DNA of 64,000 nt, taken from the NCBI GenBank assembly GCA_036365515.1, contig CM070877.1, positions 17,380,201 through 17,444,200 on the forward strand. Reading direction: 5' to 3'. Of this stretch, positions 63,295-64,000 are shown one piece after another. The notes beneath the pieces are model-generated. The model did no database searches. It was not told the origin of the DNA and saw only the letters and a program-made list of their open reading frames with translations. Source of the stretch: Torymus aiolomorphi (lineage: Eukaryota > Arthropoda > Insecta > Hymenoptera > Torymidae). Each line of letters starts with the position of its first letter. The first letter of the stretch is position 1. The translations under genes were made by a program, and so were the position numbers.

Positions 63295-64000
<706 letters not shown>

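Overview
The window is AT-rich, intron- and repeat-laden animal DNA with no depletion of CG dinucleotides, long GA/CA/AT microsatellites and a mix of mariner, Penelope, LINE, LTR and TTAA-type DNA transposons. That combination fits an insect, most likely a hymenopteran such as a parasitoid wasp; this is an inference from style and element content, not from a diagnostic gene. I find no intact cellular gene. The only host-gene-like sequence is a broken fragment resembling the C-terminal exons of the site-1 protease MBTPS1 (11802-12294, minus strand).

Layout. 1-4506: non-coding, with a CG-rich, GA-rich stretch at 2500-3900. 4507-8537: a long foldback element with 466-bp arms, interrupted by a 970-bp TA-flanked element that carries a tRNA-like sequence. 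8739-10840: a roughly 235-bp tandem unit split by a dead mariner with two left ends. 11700-12600: the MBTPS1-like fragment between AT and TC arrays. 12600-20377: non-coding, with large microsatellites. 20378-22623: TTAA-flanked foldback elements, one holding a TA-flanked insert. 23297-24593: a cluster of GC-looped hairpins. 25072-25440: a near-perfect 370-bp hairpin. 29224-41728: a 12.5-kb nest, made of an LTR retrotransposon (513-bp LTRs, 4-bp target duplication CGAG) that contains a decayed LINE, a small TTAA element beside the 3' LTR, and a 4.2-kb TTAA transposon inside the 3' LTR. 44640-47794: a second, unarmed copy of the interior of the first foldback. 47797-52059: small TA and TTAA elements, some nested three deep. 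55173-59066 and 59932-63294: two TA-flanked inverted-repeat elements, each split by a Penelope-like element with inverted terminal arms and hammerhead-like motifs. 59131-59465: a palindromic array of five plus five 28-bp units. The window ends inside a GA array.

How the parts relate. The 4.2-kb element at 37203-41423 is the only TTAA element here with coding capacity. Its transposase shows the expected catalytic motifs and is followed by a DEDDh 3'-5' exonuclease domain, but an in-frame stop lies just before the presumed third catalytic residue. At least six small elements in the window share its TTAA target and GG(A/T)G(G/A) ends and could be moved by relatives of it. The nesting gives a clear order of events, because several insertions can be compared with an empty copy of the same site elsewhere in the window (LTR against LTR, arm against arm, tandem unit against tandem unit).
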